7,424 bases of DNA. It comes from Savagea sp. Its GTDB lineage: Bacteria > Bacillota > Bacilli > Bacillales_A > Planococcaceae. The translations under genes were made by a program, and so were the position numbers. Position 1 is the stretch's first letter; every line of letters begins with the position of its first letter. Positions 1 to 5,520 of this stretch are shown here, piece after piece. Under the pieces are notes generated by a model. It saw only the letters and a list, made by a program, of their open reading frames with translations. It was not told the origin of the DNA and did no database searches. The stretch is from the NCBI GenBank assembly GCA_030152585.1, contig JASLJC010000115.1:1-7424 (forward strand), given 5' to 3'.

Positions 1-115
1 TACCGGATTGATTTTCCAAACGCTTTTCTTTCATTTTTTCAATCCAACGCTGTCGAATTTCTTCTTTATTTTTTTCCATTCCAGATACGATATTTTGCAC
101 TACTTCTCGATGCAT
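1..115 (-). CDS. rsbR: RsbR-like stressosome protein, N-terminal fragment (runs off the window)
   Basis: The reading frame opens with ATG, preceded at nine bases by a perfect AGGAGG, and stays open to the window edge for 38 codons. The peptide starts MHREVVQNIVSGMEKNKEEI and continues with RQRW and a highly charged stretch. It is helical and rich in Glu and Lys, and the NKEEI-x3-W pattern resembles the start of the N-terminal globin-like domain of RsbR proteins. In B. subtilis rsbRA lies directly downstream of ndoA on the same strand, which is the position here. RsbR proteins form the stressosome with RsbS and RsbT and pass environmental stress to sigma-B. The STAS domain that would prove the identity lies outside the window, so the call rests mainly on gene order. 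Confidence 0.6.
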   Translation of the reverse strand, partial: MHREVVQNIVSGMEKNKEEIRQRWIEKMKEKRLENQSG

Positions 116-124
116 ACGAAAAAT

Positions 125-130
125 CCTCCT
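125..130 (-). promoter_or_regulatory. Ribosome binding site of the rsbR-like gene
   Basis: AGGAGG on the minus strand lies nine bases before the ATG at 115. It is a full match to the Shine-Dalgarno core and is the main evidence that the short fragment at the window edge is a real gene start. Confidence 0.8.
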
Positions 131-153
131 CAAAAAAATACTCTTCTTCCTCT

Positions 154-178
154 ATTGTAACGTTTTTTTTAAAAAACG
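154..178 (-). promoter_or_regulatory. Possible promoter of the rsb gene cluster, with an AT-rich palindrome
   Basis: On the minus strand TACAAT at 154-159 matches five of six bases of the sigma-A -10 box and lies about 40 bases before the rsbR-like start. No good -35 box is seen 16 to 18 bases upstream. That space holds a palindrome (161-178) whose arms are CGTTTTTT and AAAAAACG. A promoter is expected because the toxin transcript is terminated just upstream. The exact site is uncertain. Confidence 0.35.
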
Positions 179-253
179 ATAGCTTTCTCCGCACTTTTCT
201 CAATCTTTTCCATTTTTATATCCGTTTTCGCGGGTCGTTTTATATTAAAAACG

Positions 254-300
254 CCAAAAAAAGATGTAACGGTCTCTTACGAGAATCGTTACATCTTTAC
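254..300 (-). terminator. Rho-independent terminator after ndoA
   Basis: A perfect 12-bp stem (260-271 with 287-298) continues through a further TCTC/GAGA pairing around a four-base loop. On the minus strand it is followed by a run of seven T. It starts 27 bases after the ndoA stop codon and ends the acpS-alr-ndoAI-ndoA transcript. There is no comparable T run on the plus strand, so it works in one direction. Confidence 0.9.
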
Positions 301-325
301 TTATTCACAATATGTATAAACCGGC

Positions 326-676
326 TTAAAATTGAATCAGTCCGAGACTTATTGCTAAAGCGTTATCTACTTCTTCCATGAGCGGTGCATCTAATTGTGT
401 AATTTTATCTGTAAGCCGAGACTTATCAATTGTGCGAATTTGTTCGAGCAAGATAACAGACTCTCGCTCGAATCCATACTTTTTCGCATCAATTTCTACG
501 TGTGTCGGCAATTTCGCTTTATTAATTTGCGCCGTAATTGCTGCGATGATTACTGTCGGGCTAAAACGATTTCCGATATCATTTTGAATAACGAGTACCG
601 GACGCGTTCCTCCTTGTTCAGAACCTACAACGGGCGATAAATCAGCGAAAAATACATCTCCGCGTTTAATTGCCAC
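326..676 (-). CDS. ndoA: NdoA (EndoA/MazF-type) mRNA interferase toxin
   Basis: This is a sequence-specific endoribonuclease of the MazF/PemK family. The B. subtilis enzyme cuts single-stranded RNA at UACAU and is held inactive by its antitoxin NdoAI. The GTG start at 676 is chosen because GGAGG at 685-689 is correctly placed eight bases upstream and because it gives 116 residues, the length of B. subtilis NdoA. An upstream in-frame ATG at 706 has no ribosome binding site and would add ten residues inside the antitoxin gene. The protein opens MAIKRGDVFFADLSPVVGSE, and the family core RPVLVIQNDIGNRFSPT and the FERESVILLEQIRTIDK block are intact. Arg25 and Thr48, at the catalytic positions known for MazF, are both present, so the toxin looks active. 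The gene begins four bases after the antitoxin stop codon, which suggests translational coupling. Confidence 0.96.
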   Translation of the reverse strand: MAIKRGDVFFADLSPVVGSEQGGTRPVLVIQNDIGNRFSPTVIIAAITAQINKAKLPTHVEIDAKKYGFERESVILLEQIRTIDKSRLTDKITQLDAPLMEEVDNALAISLGLIQF

Positions 677-680
677 TTTT

Positions 681-962
681 TCATCCTCCACATTCGAGGC
701 GTTCAATCGCTTTTTGCGCTTCTCCTTCTACGTGCTGACACGCTTCAGAAATTTCTAAGTTTAGTTGAGACATTTCTCGGTACCCTTGCTCCATTTGTTC
801 AAATAAAATATTGGCACCCTTATAACGGATCGTCTCTACATAAACGTAGTCGCTACCTTCGATTTCACGAACGACTCGATCTTTTGTTACGTTCAACATA
901 GCTTTTGGGAGCTTGACAACAATTACTTCAGAATGCCTACCTTTCCATGGTCGTTTAGGCAA
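681..962 (-). CDS. ndoAI: NdoAI (EndoAI/MazE-type) antitoxin, ribbon-helix-helix family
   Basis: This is the antitoxin that binds and neutralises the downstream toxin. The C-terminal part matches B. subtilis NdoAI clearly: QGYREM, then QLNLEIS, then the ending ERLECGG. This region of the family wraps around the toxin. The N-terminal half, which should form the DNA-binding ribbon-helix-helix, is much less typical. A strand EVIVVKLPKAM is recognisable, and GSDYVYVETIRY takes the place of the usual second helix, but the first helix seems about four residues short. I prefer the TTG at 962, eight bases after GGAGG, because it gives 93 residues, the length of the B. subtilis protein. GTG at 965 is also possible. 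The GTG at 971 overlaps the ribosome binding site itself and is unlikely. The gene follows alr after an 84-base gap. Confidence 0.88.
   Translation of the reverse strand: MPKRPWKGRHSEVIVVKLPKAMLNVTKDRVVREIEGSDYVYVETIRYKGANILFEQMEQGYREMSQLNLEISEACQHVEGEAQKAIERLECGG
685..689 (-). promoter_or_regulatory. Ribosome binding site that decides the ndoA GTG start
   Basis: GGAGG on the minus strand lies inside the last codons of ndoAI, eight bases before the GTG at 676. It favours the 116-residue form of the toxin over the longer frame starting at 706. Because it lies within the antitoxin coding region, ribosomes finishing the antitoxin could restart on the toxin. Confidence 0.8.
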
Positions 963-970
963 CACTAGCA

Positions 971-975
971 CCTCC
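971..975 (-). promoter_or_regulatory. Ribosome binding site that decides the ndoAI start
   Basis: GGAGG (GGAGGTG if extended) lies eight bases before TTG 962 and five bases before GTG 965. It rules out the further upstream GTG at 971, whose first base belongs to the GGAGG. Confidence 0.7.
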
Positions 976-993
976 GAGAAAACCGTATCTAAA

Positions 994-1050
994 TTTATAC
1001 TCTCACATAGTGTACCACCTTATGGAAAATAAGAGAAGTGAGTTTTTCAA
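994..1050 (-). promoter_or_regulatory. alr-ndoAI gap with weak promoter-like boxes
   Basis: The gap between alr and ndoAI holds a TATAAA (994-999) and a TACACT (1009-1014) that could serve as -10 boxes on the minus strand. TTCTCT (1032-1037), a poor -35 box, lies 17 bases upstream of the latter. A small inverted repeat, CAC-TAT-GTG, sits between the two -10 candidates, where an autoregulating antitoxin could bind. No terminator is seen, so read-through from alr is likely. A separate promoter for the toxin-antitoxin pair is possible but weakly supported. Confidence 0.2.
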
Positions 1051-2156
1051 TTTCGGTTAACTTTTCGTTCAATACGTGAACTTAAAGAGGTGTAAACTTC
1101 GTATACAATCGTTCCTAAACGTTCAGCCCACTGTTCTGCTGTAATTTGTTCTGTTCCTTGTCGCCCAATCAATGTAACACGTTCACCAATCGGATATTGT
1201 TGCGGTAAACGAACCATACATTGATCCATGCAAATCGTTCCGACGATTGGCACACGTTGACCGTCTATTAATACTTCTTGTCCATATAAATTACGGGATA
1301 ACCCATCGGCATAACCGATCGGTAATGTACCGATCCATTCGACGTCTTCTGTTACGTAACGACCTCCGTAACTAATCGCTTCATCTTTCGGTACTTTTTT
1401 TACAAAGCTTAAGGCTGTCTCTAATCGTAAAACAGGTTGTAACGGTTCTCTATGTTGTGATGCGACGAAAGGAGAAGGCATGCTCCCATACAAGCCTATT
1501 CCAAATCGCACAGCATCTAAATGCATATGTTCATATAGTAACGCTGCCGCTGTGTTTGCAGCGTGTACAATATTTGGTCTCTCTTCCATATTATCGACCA
1601 TTTTTAAGAAATGTTGAAACTGTTTTTCAGTTTCTTTTCGATTTTCGTCTGCTTTTGAAAAGTGTGTAAATACTCCTTCTAAATGAATCTTTTTTGTCGA
1701 GCGAAGAAGCCGTTCTGCTTGTCGTAATTCTTTTTCTGTCCGTATACCGATTCGTCCCATGCCACTATCGACTTTCATATGTATAGTTAGTGGAGCATGT
1801 ATATCATCGACGTACGAAACGAGTGCTTCCGCATAAGATAATGAAGGTACAGTAATCGTAATACGTTCGCGTTGTGCAGTCGGTATCGCCTCTAATACGA
1901 CGGGTCCTAAAACGAGAATCGGTACTTTTGGAAATTTTTCACGAAGTGTCAATGCTTCATCTATCGTCGCAACAGCTAACGCGTCCGCTCCATGCTGAAT
2001 TGCTAGTTCACTAATGAGTGCAGCGCCGTGACCGTACCCATTCGCTTTTACAACGGCGATGATATGTGTTGTTTTACCTCGTAACTTCTTTTTTAAACAT
2101 GTTAAATTGTGAACGATCGCTTCTTCGCTAAGTATCGCTACTGTCGGTCGGTACAT
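1047..2156 (-). CDS. alr: Alanine racemase
   Basis: This PLP-dependent enzyme interconverts L- and D-alanine and supplies D-Ala for peptidoglycan. The ATG at 2156 is preferred because AAAGGGG lies seven bases upstream. An in-frame TTG at 2177 would add seven residues with no clear ribosome binding site. The 369-residue protein has the normal length. The PLP-binding lysine is Lys37 in VVKANGYGHG, and the second catalytic residue is Tyr263 in ISYGGRY. Other family blocks are present: KVDSGMGRIG (about 128-137), RFGIGLYG (217-224), GYADGLSR (281-288) and CMDQ (309-312). The N-terminal barrel (about 1-230) and C-terminal beta domain are both complete. The usual W-x-EID sequence at the very N-terminus is replaced by VAILS, a mild oddity. 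The gene overlaps acpS by 19 bases and precedes the toxin-antitoxin pair, as in B. subtilis, but ydcC is absent. Confidence 0.97.
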   Translation of the reverse strand: MYRPTVAILSEEAIVHNLTCLKKKLRGKTTHIIAVVKANGYGHGAALISELAIQHGADALAVATIDEALTLREKFPKVPILVLGPVVLEAIPTAQRERITITVPSLSYAEALVSYVDDIHAPLTIHMKVDSGMGRIGIRTEKELRQAERLLRSTKKIHLEGVFTHFSKADENRKETEKQFQHFLKMVDNMEERPNIVHAANTAAALLYEHMHLDAVRFGIGLYGSMPSPFVASQHREPLQPVLRLETALSFVKKVPKDEAISYGGRYVTEDVEWIGTLPIGYADGLSRNLYGQEVLIDGQRVPIVGTICMDQCMVRLPQQYPIGERVTLIGRQGTEQITAEQWAERLGTIVYEVYTSLSSRIERKVNRN

Positions 2157-2518
2157 CGCGTTTCCCCTTTCATGCAAATGACTTGTGCAGCAGCAACTGT
2201 TTTCGTATGGGTAATCGTTATGAAATGAGGCGTCTTCGCTCCGTGAAAATAAAGGACAGGTGCACCTGCTCGATCGTTCAATACTTCAATATCTTGAAAA
2301 GTGCATCCTTTCGTAATCCCTGTTCCTCTTGCTTTCGAAAACGCTTCTTTTGCGGCAAAACGTCCTGCTAAAAACTCTAGACGTCTTTTCGATTGTAATG
2401 TTGCATATGTTTCGTACTCACGTGTCGATAAAATGCGTCGAGCGAACCGTTCATTTCGACTGACGGCTCGATCGATTCGATCAATTTCTACGAGGTCGAG
2501 TCCGATTCCTTCAATCAA
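2138..2518 (-). CDS. acpS: Holo-[acyl-carrier-protein] synthase AcpS
   Basis: AcpS transfers 4'-phosphopantetheine from coenzyme A to the serine of apo-acyl carrier protein and so activates fatty acid synthesis. The open frame extends upstream to 2608, but the family begins with the strand that here reads LIEGIGLDLVEIDRI. The TTG at 2518 lies eight bases after AAAGGAAG and gives 126 residues, the usual size, so it is chosen as the start. The Mg-binding Asp8 (GIGLD) and Glu58 (RFAAKEAFSKA) fall at the same numbers as in characterised AcpS proteins, and Lys62 and the ITITHT segment (His104) are also present. It is the first gene of the minus-strand group and overlaps alr by 19 bases. The C-terminal tail MKGETRCTDRQ has no known role. 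Confidence 0.96.
   Translation of the reverse strand: MIEGIGLDLVEIDRIDRAVSRNERFARRILSTREYETYATLQSKRRLEFLAGRFAAKEAFSKARGTGITKGCTFQDIEVLNDRAGAPVLYFHGAKTPHFITITHTKTVAAAQVICMKGETRCTDRQ
2164..2170 (-). promoter_or_regulatory. Ribosome binding site that decides the alr start
   Basis: AAAGGGG on the minus strand, seven bases before ATG 2156. It lies within the last codons of acpS, so alr is probably translated by coupling to acpS. Confidence 0.65.
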
Positions 2519-2526
2519 AGTACGTT

Positions 2527-2534
2527 CTTCCTTT
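2527..2534 (-). promoter_or_regulatory. Ribosome binding site that decides the acpS TTG start
   Basis: AAAGGAAG on the minus strand lies eight bases before TTG 2518. It is a moderate site. Together with the family alignment it moves the start 30 codons inward from the longest frame. Confidence 0.65.
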
Positions 2535-2593
2535 CTATCTCTCTTCAAAATTCGTATACTATAACTATCTAAATAAAATGAAGAGGTGAATTT
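2532..2593 (+). promoter_or_regulatory. Divergent acpS/rhomboid promoter region; candidate rhomboid promoter
   Basis: On the plus strand TATACT (2555-2560) is a five-of-six -10 box, and an overlapping TATAAC (2560-2565) is another. The -35 candidate TTTCTA at 2532-2537 is weak (three of six). A start near 2567 would leave a leader of about 27 bases with GAGGTG (2583-2588) before the rhomboid ATG. In the other direction TATAGT (2558-2563) could be a -10 box for acpS, again without a good -35 box. Confidence 0.35.
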
Positions 2594-3208
2594 ATGTTTA
2601 TTCGACACGAAAACTTTTCAGAATATGTAAAAGCGTATCCCGTCGTTACGACGTTGCTCGTATTAAATATCGTCATTTTTATAATAGGTTTAATACCTAG
2701 CGTCGGAAATATTATGTTGGCATATGGAATTGGGTGGAATTTAGCGCTCGCTTCAGGCGAATGGTGGCGCCTCATGACACCGATTTTTTTACACGGTGAT
2801 TTTGCTCACCTTTTAATGAATATGTTTTCTTTATTTATTTTTGGCCCAGAACTCGAACGTTTCGCAGGAAAATTGAACTTTTTTAACATTTACTTCATTT
2901 CCGGTATTATCGGAAACGTCGCGACTTATGTAGGCGGTGGTTTACAATATAACTTCCACCTCGGTGCAAGCGGTGCAATCTTCGGTATTTTCGGTGCTTT
3001 TGTTGCTCTCGTCTATTACACACGCGATATATTACCTGAGCTAAAACAAGTCATTTTACCGATTGTCGTTTTAGGTGTCCTCATGACATTTATCGGACAA
3101 AATATTAACGTATATGCCCATATCGGTGGACTCGTCACTGGATTCGTTTTCGGACTGTTTTATTTTAACCCGAAACGATTAAAAAGAAAAACGTTACGCA
3201 GACGATAA
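2594..3208 (+). CDS. ydcA: Rhomboid-family intramembrane serine protease (YdcA-like)
   Basis: Rhomboids cut transmembrane substrates within the lipid bilayer using a Ser-His dyad. All key elements are visible: the catalytic serine Ser126 in GASGAIFG, the catalytic histidine His176 in YAHIGG, and the oxyanion-side residues His72 and Asn76 in HLLMNMFS. The GEWWRLMTPIFLHGDFAH block before the second membrane helix is typical. About six membrane segments are seen (roughly 17-36, 62-84, 95-113, 123-142, 152-168 and 174-191), with a basic cytoplasmic tail, KRLKRKTLRRR. At 204 residues it is the size of the short bacterial rhomboids. The ATG follows GAGGTG at five bases. In B. subtilis ydcA occupies the same place and the same opposite orientation between ydbT and acpS. 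The substrate is unknown. It stands alone and ends at its own terminator. Confidence 0.94.
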   Translation: MFIRHENFSEYVKAYPVVTTLLVLNIVIFIIGLIPSVGNIMLAYGIGWNLALASGEWWRLMTPIFLHGDFAHLLMNMFSLFIFGPELERFAGKLNFFNIYFISGIIGNVATYVGGGLQYNFHLGASGAIFGIFGAFVALVYYTRDILPELKQVILPIVVLGVLMTFIGQNINVYAHIGGLVTGFVFGLFYFNPKRLKRKTLRRR

Positions 3209-3223
3209 TGTTATTCTCCTATG

Positions 3224-3256
3224 TACTTCTTACAAATATGAACTTTTAAAGAAGTA
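3224..3256. repeat. Inverted repeat downstream of the rhomboid gene
   Basis: Perfect 8-base arms TACTTCTT (3224-3231) and AAGAAGTA (3249-3256) are separated by 17 bases. The structure begins 15 bases after the rhomboid stop codon. There is no T run after it, so it is not a typical terminator. It may stabilise the 3' end of the transcript or be chance in AT-rich DNA. Confidence 0.35.
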
Positions 3257-3296
3257 TAGAACAATTTTACACGATACGTTACGTTTTTTTCAAGAA

Positions 3297-3341
3297 AAGA
3301 AGAGCAAACGTTGATTTTTCATTTTCAACATTTGCTCTTTT
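3297..3341. terminator. Bidirectional terminator between the rhomboid gene and ydbT
   Basis: A 13-bp stem with one mismatch (3302-3314 with 3325-3337) encloses a 10-base loop. It is followed by TTTTAT on the plus strand, and the reverse strand has a T-rich tail (TTCTTTTCTTG). It lies between two converging genes, only two bases beyond the ydbT stop codon, and can serve both. Confidence 0.8.
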
Positions 3342-3342
3342 A

Positions 3343-4881
3343 TTATCTTTTACATACTTTTTCAAGACGTCGTCGTTCCTCAAGACGACGATTTACTTCA
3401 TCTTCTCGTGTTCGTTTTTCCATCCATAAAAAGGCTTGTTCTGCTGCTCGTTCAGGCATATGTGGCACTTTTCCGATACCGAGCGAACTTCCTGATTTTA
3501 AATTTAAAAACAATGTACCGACGTGACCTCGTCGCTGAAAAATACTTTGTCGAATCGTCACAGATTGTACACGGCGACGCGTCACGTACATCGTATATAA
3601 ACTAAATGAACGATGGCGTGCAATAAATTGTTGTCGGTGGCGATCATACGCTGCCGAGCGGTAACGCCAATGAGCGAACAAATAGTTCAACGGAATGAGT
3701 AATGCTGCCCATAAACCGTACGGATACGCGTAATATGTCGCAATCGCGATAATTGGCAAAATCCAATTGTAATGAATTCGACGAAAATATGGACGTGCAT
3801 TCGTCGTTAAACGACGTTTTGGTTCAACAAAATGCATCGTTGGAAATAAGGCGTGTAACGGTTCATTTCGCTGTACTTTTGGAACGAGTGGCAATAAGTG
3901 TAAACGTTGTCCGTCTCCTACTCCTCCTGCACTGTGTAAAATGACCGTTTCATAACCGATCAGTTGACGAAATGGATTTTGTACGACCTCGATAGCTTGT
4001 ACACGTTTTAACGGTATCGTAACTTTTTTCTTCTCTAACAAGCCGCGCGTAATCATAATATTTTCATCGTCTTTTTGCACTTTAAATGAATAATAAGCAA
4101 TATACGTCATCGCAACGGATAAAATCCAAGCAAGTCCGAACACAACGAGTAAAATAAGACCGATCACAACTAAACTGTATTGCATGACGTTTTTAAATTG
4201 TGTATATAAAAAATCAGTTGGAATGAATTCAATAAATTGTGTACTAAATAAAAGTAAACCGGATAAAATAACACCGATTCCACCTGATGTCGTCGCGAGG
4301 ATTAATAAATCTTTCGTTTTCATTTCAAAAATCGTTTCATTTTTGCGTTCTACTGGTTGTTGTTCTACATTGGATTCTTTTCGCTTTTCAAACGCAATTT
4401 GACGTTTTCCGTCTTCAATGACCGCTTCAATCGCTTCTGCTGCACTTTTAGAAACCGCAGATAATGCGACTTCTGGTTCTCCGCCACTACTTGCTGTTTC
4501 GATATTAATTTGTACGAGTCCGAACATTCGATGCAAAATACTTTCGGTATAATCTAAACTTTGAATCCGCTCAAAAGGGATGTACCGTTTTTTTCTGACG
4601 AAAACACCGTGTTCGATACGTAACTCATCTTCTTCAAACCAATATTCAAAACGATGCCATTGAATAACGGAAAAAAGAGACAATACGATCATGACGACGA
4701 GAATAATACCGATCGTTACACTAATACTAATTAAGCTAGAAAACGAAAATCCGTCGCGTAATAAATTCAAACCGAAAATCAGTAAAATCGGTAAAAATGC
4801 TTCTTTGATCCATTGAAATGTTGAAATGACAGACGCCGCCCAATGAAGTTGATAACGTTTTCCGTATAAACTTTTATACAT
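3343..4881 (-). CDS. ydbT: YdbT-like membrane protein with three bPH_2 (DUF304) domains
   Basis: The 512-residue protein alternates membrane segments with bacterial pleckstrin-homology-like domains. Hydrophobic segments lie at about 26-45, 50-72, 192-212, 233-257 and 372-402. The bPH_2 units are about 78-155 (IEHGVFVRKKRYIPFERIQS), 262-330 (ITRGLLEKKKVTIPLKRVQA) and 408-490 (the divergent copy with TRRRVQSVTIRQSIFQRR). The shared pattern is a G-hhh-KK/RR strand followed by IPhcRVQshc. The C-terminus is a charged helix rich in Arg and Glu. Biochemical function is unknown. In B. subtilis ydbST belongs to the sigma-W envelope-stress regulon and adds resistance to antimicrobial compounds of related bacilli. 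The ATG follows AGGTGG at nine bases and overlaps the end of ydbS by eight bases (ATGTATAA), so the two are made together and probably form one membrane complex. Confidence 0.92.
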   Translation of the reverse strand: MYKSLYGKRYQLHWAASVISTFQWIKEAFLPILLIFGLNLLRDGFSFSSLISISVTIGIILVVMIVLSLFSVIQWHRFEYWFEEDELRIEHGVFVRKKRYIPFERIQSLDYTESILHRMFGLVQINIETASSGGEPEVALSAVSKSAAEAIEAVIEDGKRQIAFEKRKESNVEQQPVERKNETIFEMKTKDLLILATTSGGIGVILSGLLLFSTQFIEFIPTDFLYTQFKNVMQYSLVVIGLILLVVFGLAWILSVAMTYIAYYSFKVQKDDENIMITRGLLEKKKVTIPLKRVQAIEVVQNPFRQLIGYETVILHSAGGVGDGQRLHLLPLVPKVQRNEPLHALFPTMHFVEPKRRLTTNARPYFRRIHYNWILPIIAIATYYAYPYGLWAALLIPLNYLFAHWRYRSAAYDRHRQQFIARHRSFSLYTMYVTRRRVQSVTIRQSIFQRRGHVGTLFLNLKSGSSLGIGKVPHMPERAAEQAFLWMEKRTREDEVNRRLEERRRLEKVCKR

Positions 4882-5353
4882 CGTCTTCTGCCACCTTCGC
4901 TAAGTCTGAAATACGGCGACGTAAACTGTCTGCTTCTTCTAACGGAATGGCGGGAATCGCGTGCGTCGTCGCAGCGGTTGAAATCGTTAAAACAGCTAAA
5001 TTGTAATGGCGAAGTAACGGTCCTTGCGTCGTATCGACGTGTTGAACACGTACCATCGGCACAAGAGTGCGGTGGATAATAAAAATACCGTGTTGAATTT
5101 CTATTTCTGTTTCGCGTACTTCATATCGCCACCGAATCCAACGAATTTTTGGTAAAACGACAATCGATAACACCGCTTCTAATAAGACAATTCCTACTCC
5201 AACGTAAGGAAGCCAACCGGGCCAATCAAATTGTTTCCCGAGCCAAACGATAAATGCCACGACGAGCACAGTCATGACTGTTTGAAATAGGCCGTACCAT
5301 CTCCACAATGTTAATCCTTTTTTCGATATTTTATTTTTCGGTTGCTCTCTCAC
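4874..5353 (-). CDS. ydbS: YdbS-like membrane protein with one bPH_2 domain
   Basis: This 159-residue protein has two membrane segments (about 18-39 and 48-67) followed by one bPH_2 domain (about 75-151) with the family pattern IQHGIFIIHRTLVPMVRVQH. It is the usual partner of YdbT and resembles one repeat unit of it. The start is GTG at 5353, with AGGTGG seven bases upstream. An ATG three bases further upstream is in another frame and stops at once. The last codons overlap the ydbT start. A sigma-A-like promoter lies close upstream. The protein probably works with YdbT at the membrane in defence against envelope-active compounds, by analogy with B. subtilis; the mechanism is not known. Confidence 0.92.
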   Translation of the reverse strand: MREQPKNKISKKGLTLWRWYGLFQTVMTVLVVAFIVWLGKQFDWPGWLPYVGVGIVLLEAVLSIVVLPKIRWIRWRYEVRETEIEIQHGIFIIHRTLVPMVRVQHVDTTQGPLLRHYNLAVLTISTAATTHAIPAIPLEEADSLRRRISDLAKVAEDDV

Positions 5354-5385
5354 TCCATAACCACCTTTTTTCTTATAGTACGTAT

Positions 5386-5414
5386 AGTATACCGAAAACC
5401 GCTTCTATTGGGAA
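5386..5414 (-). promoter_or_regulatory. Sigma-A-type promoter of ydbS-ydbT
   Basis: On the minus strand TTCCCA (5409-5414; four of six) and TATACT (5386-5391; five of six) are separated by exactly 17 bases. The predicted start lies about 26 bases before the GTG. The -10 box lies inside an odd-centred 11-base palindrome, GTATA-G-TATAC (5382-5392), which could be an operator. The sigma-W signature TGAAAC-16/17-CGTA expected from B. subtilis was not found. Confidence 0.6.
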
Positions 5415-5444
5415 ATTTCTATCTACACTTGATTTCTACTTTTT

Positions 5445-5520
5445 TCTCGCTTCATCTGTTATATTTGTATAATTTTTTCTTATTTTTCACTTTGACAAAT
5501 GTTCCAAAATAACGGAAAAT
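5445..5520 (+). promoter_or_regulatory. Candidate promoters of the Mga-like regulator
   Basis: A perfect -35 box TTGACA (5492-5497) is followed after 17 bases by GAAAAT (5515-5520; four of six), which would start transcription near 5527, just ahead of the gene. A perfect -10 box TATAAT (5468-5473) also exists, but the sequence at the -35 distance (TCTCGC, 5445-5450) is poor. The first option is preferred. The rest of the 200-base gap shared with ydbS is AT-rich and shows no other clear element. Confidence 0.55.

Noticed and set aside
161..178. Palindrome CGTTTTTT/AAAAAACG as a terminator
   Set aside because: The stem is nearly all A-T with only a CG at each end, it has no adjoining T run, and the strong terminator at 254-300 already ends the transcript.
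378..640. Two plus-strand open frames of 69 and 81 codons opposite ndoA
   Set aside because: They lie wholly within the conserved toxin gene on the other strand, have no ribosome binding site, and their translations resemble no protein family.
2183..2564. Plus-strand open frames opposite acpS
   Set aside because: They are antisense shadows of a clearly conserved gene, with biased composition and no start signals.
2177..2608. Longer starts for alr (TTG 2177) and acpS (ATG-like start at 2608)
   Set aside because: Neither fits a ribosome binding site, and both add residues outside the family alignment. The acpS extension would also cover the divergent promoter region and the rhomboid start.
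2569..2775. Minus-strand frame of 68 codons overlapping the rhomboid start
   Set aside because: It is antisense to the conserved rhomboid N-terminus and has no family resemblance or ribosome binding site.
3311..4402. Several plus-strand frames opposite ydbT
   Set aside because: They are shadows of the bPH_2 protein; the Arg/Ser-rich translation at 3311-3526 reflects the reverse of charged codons.
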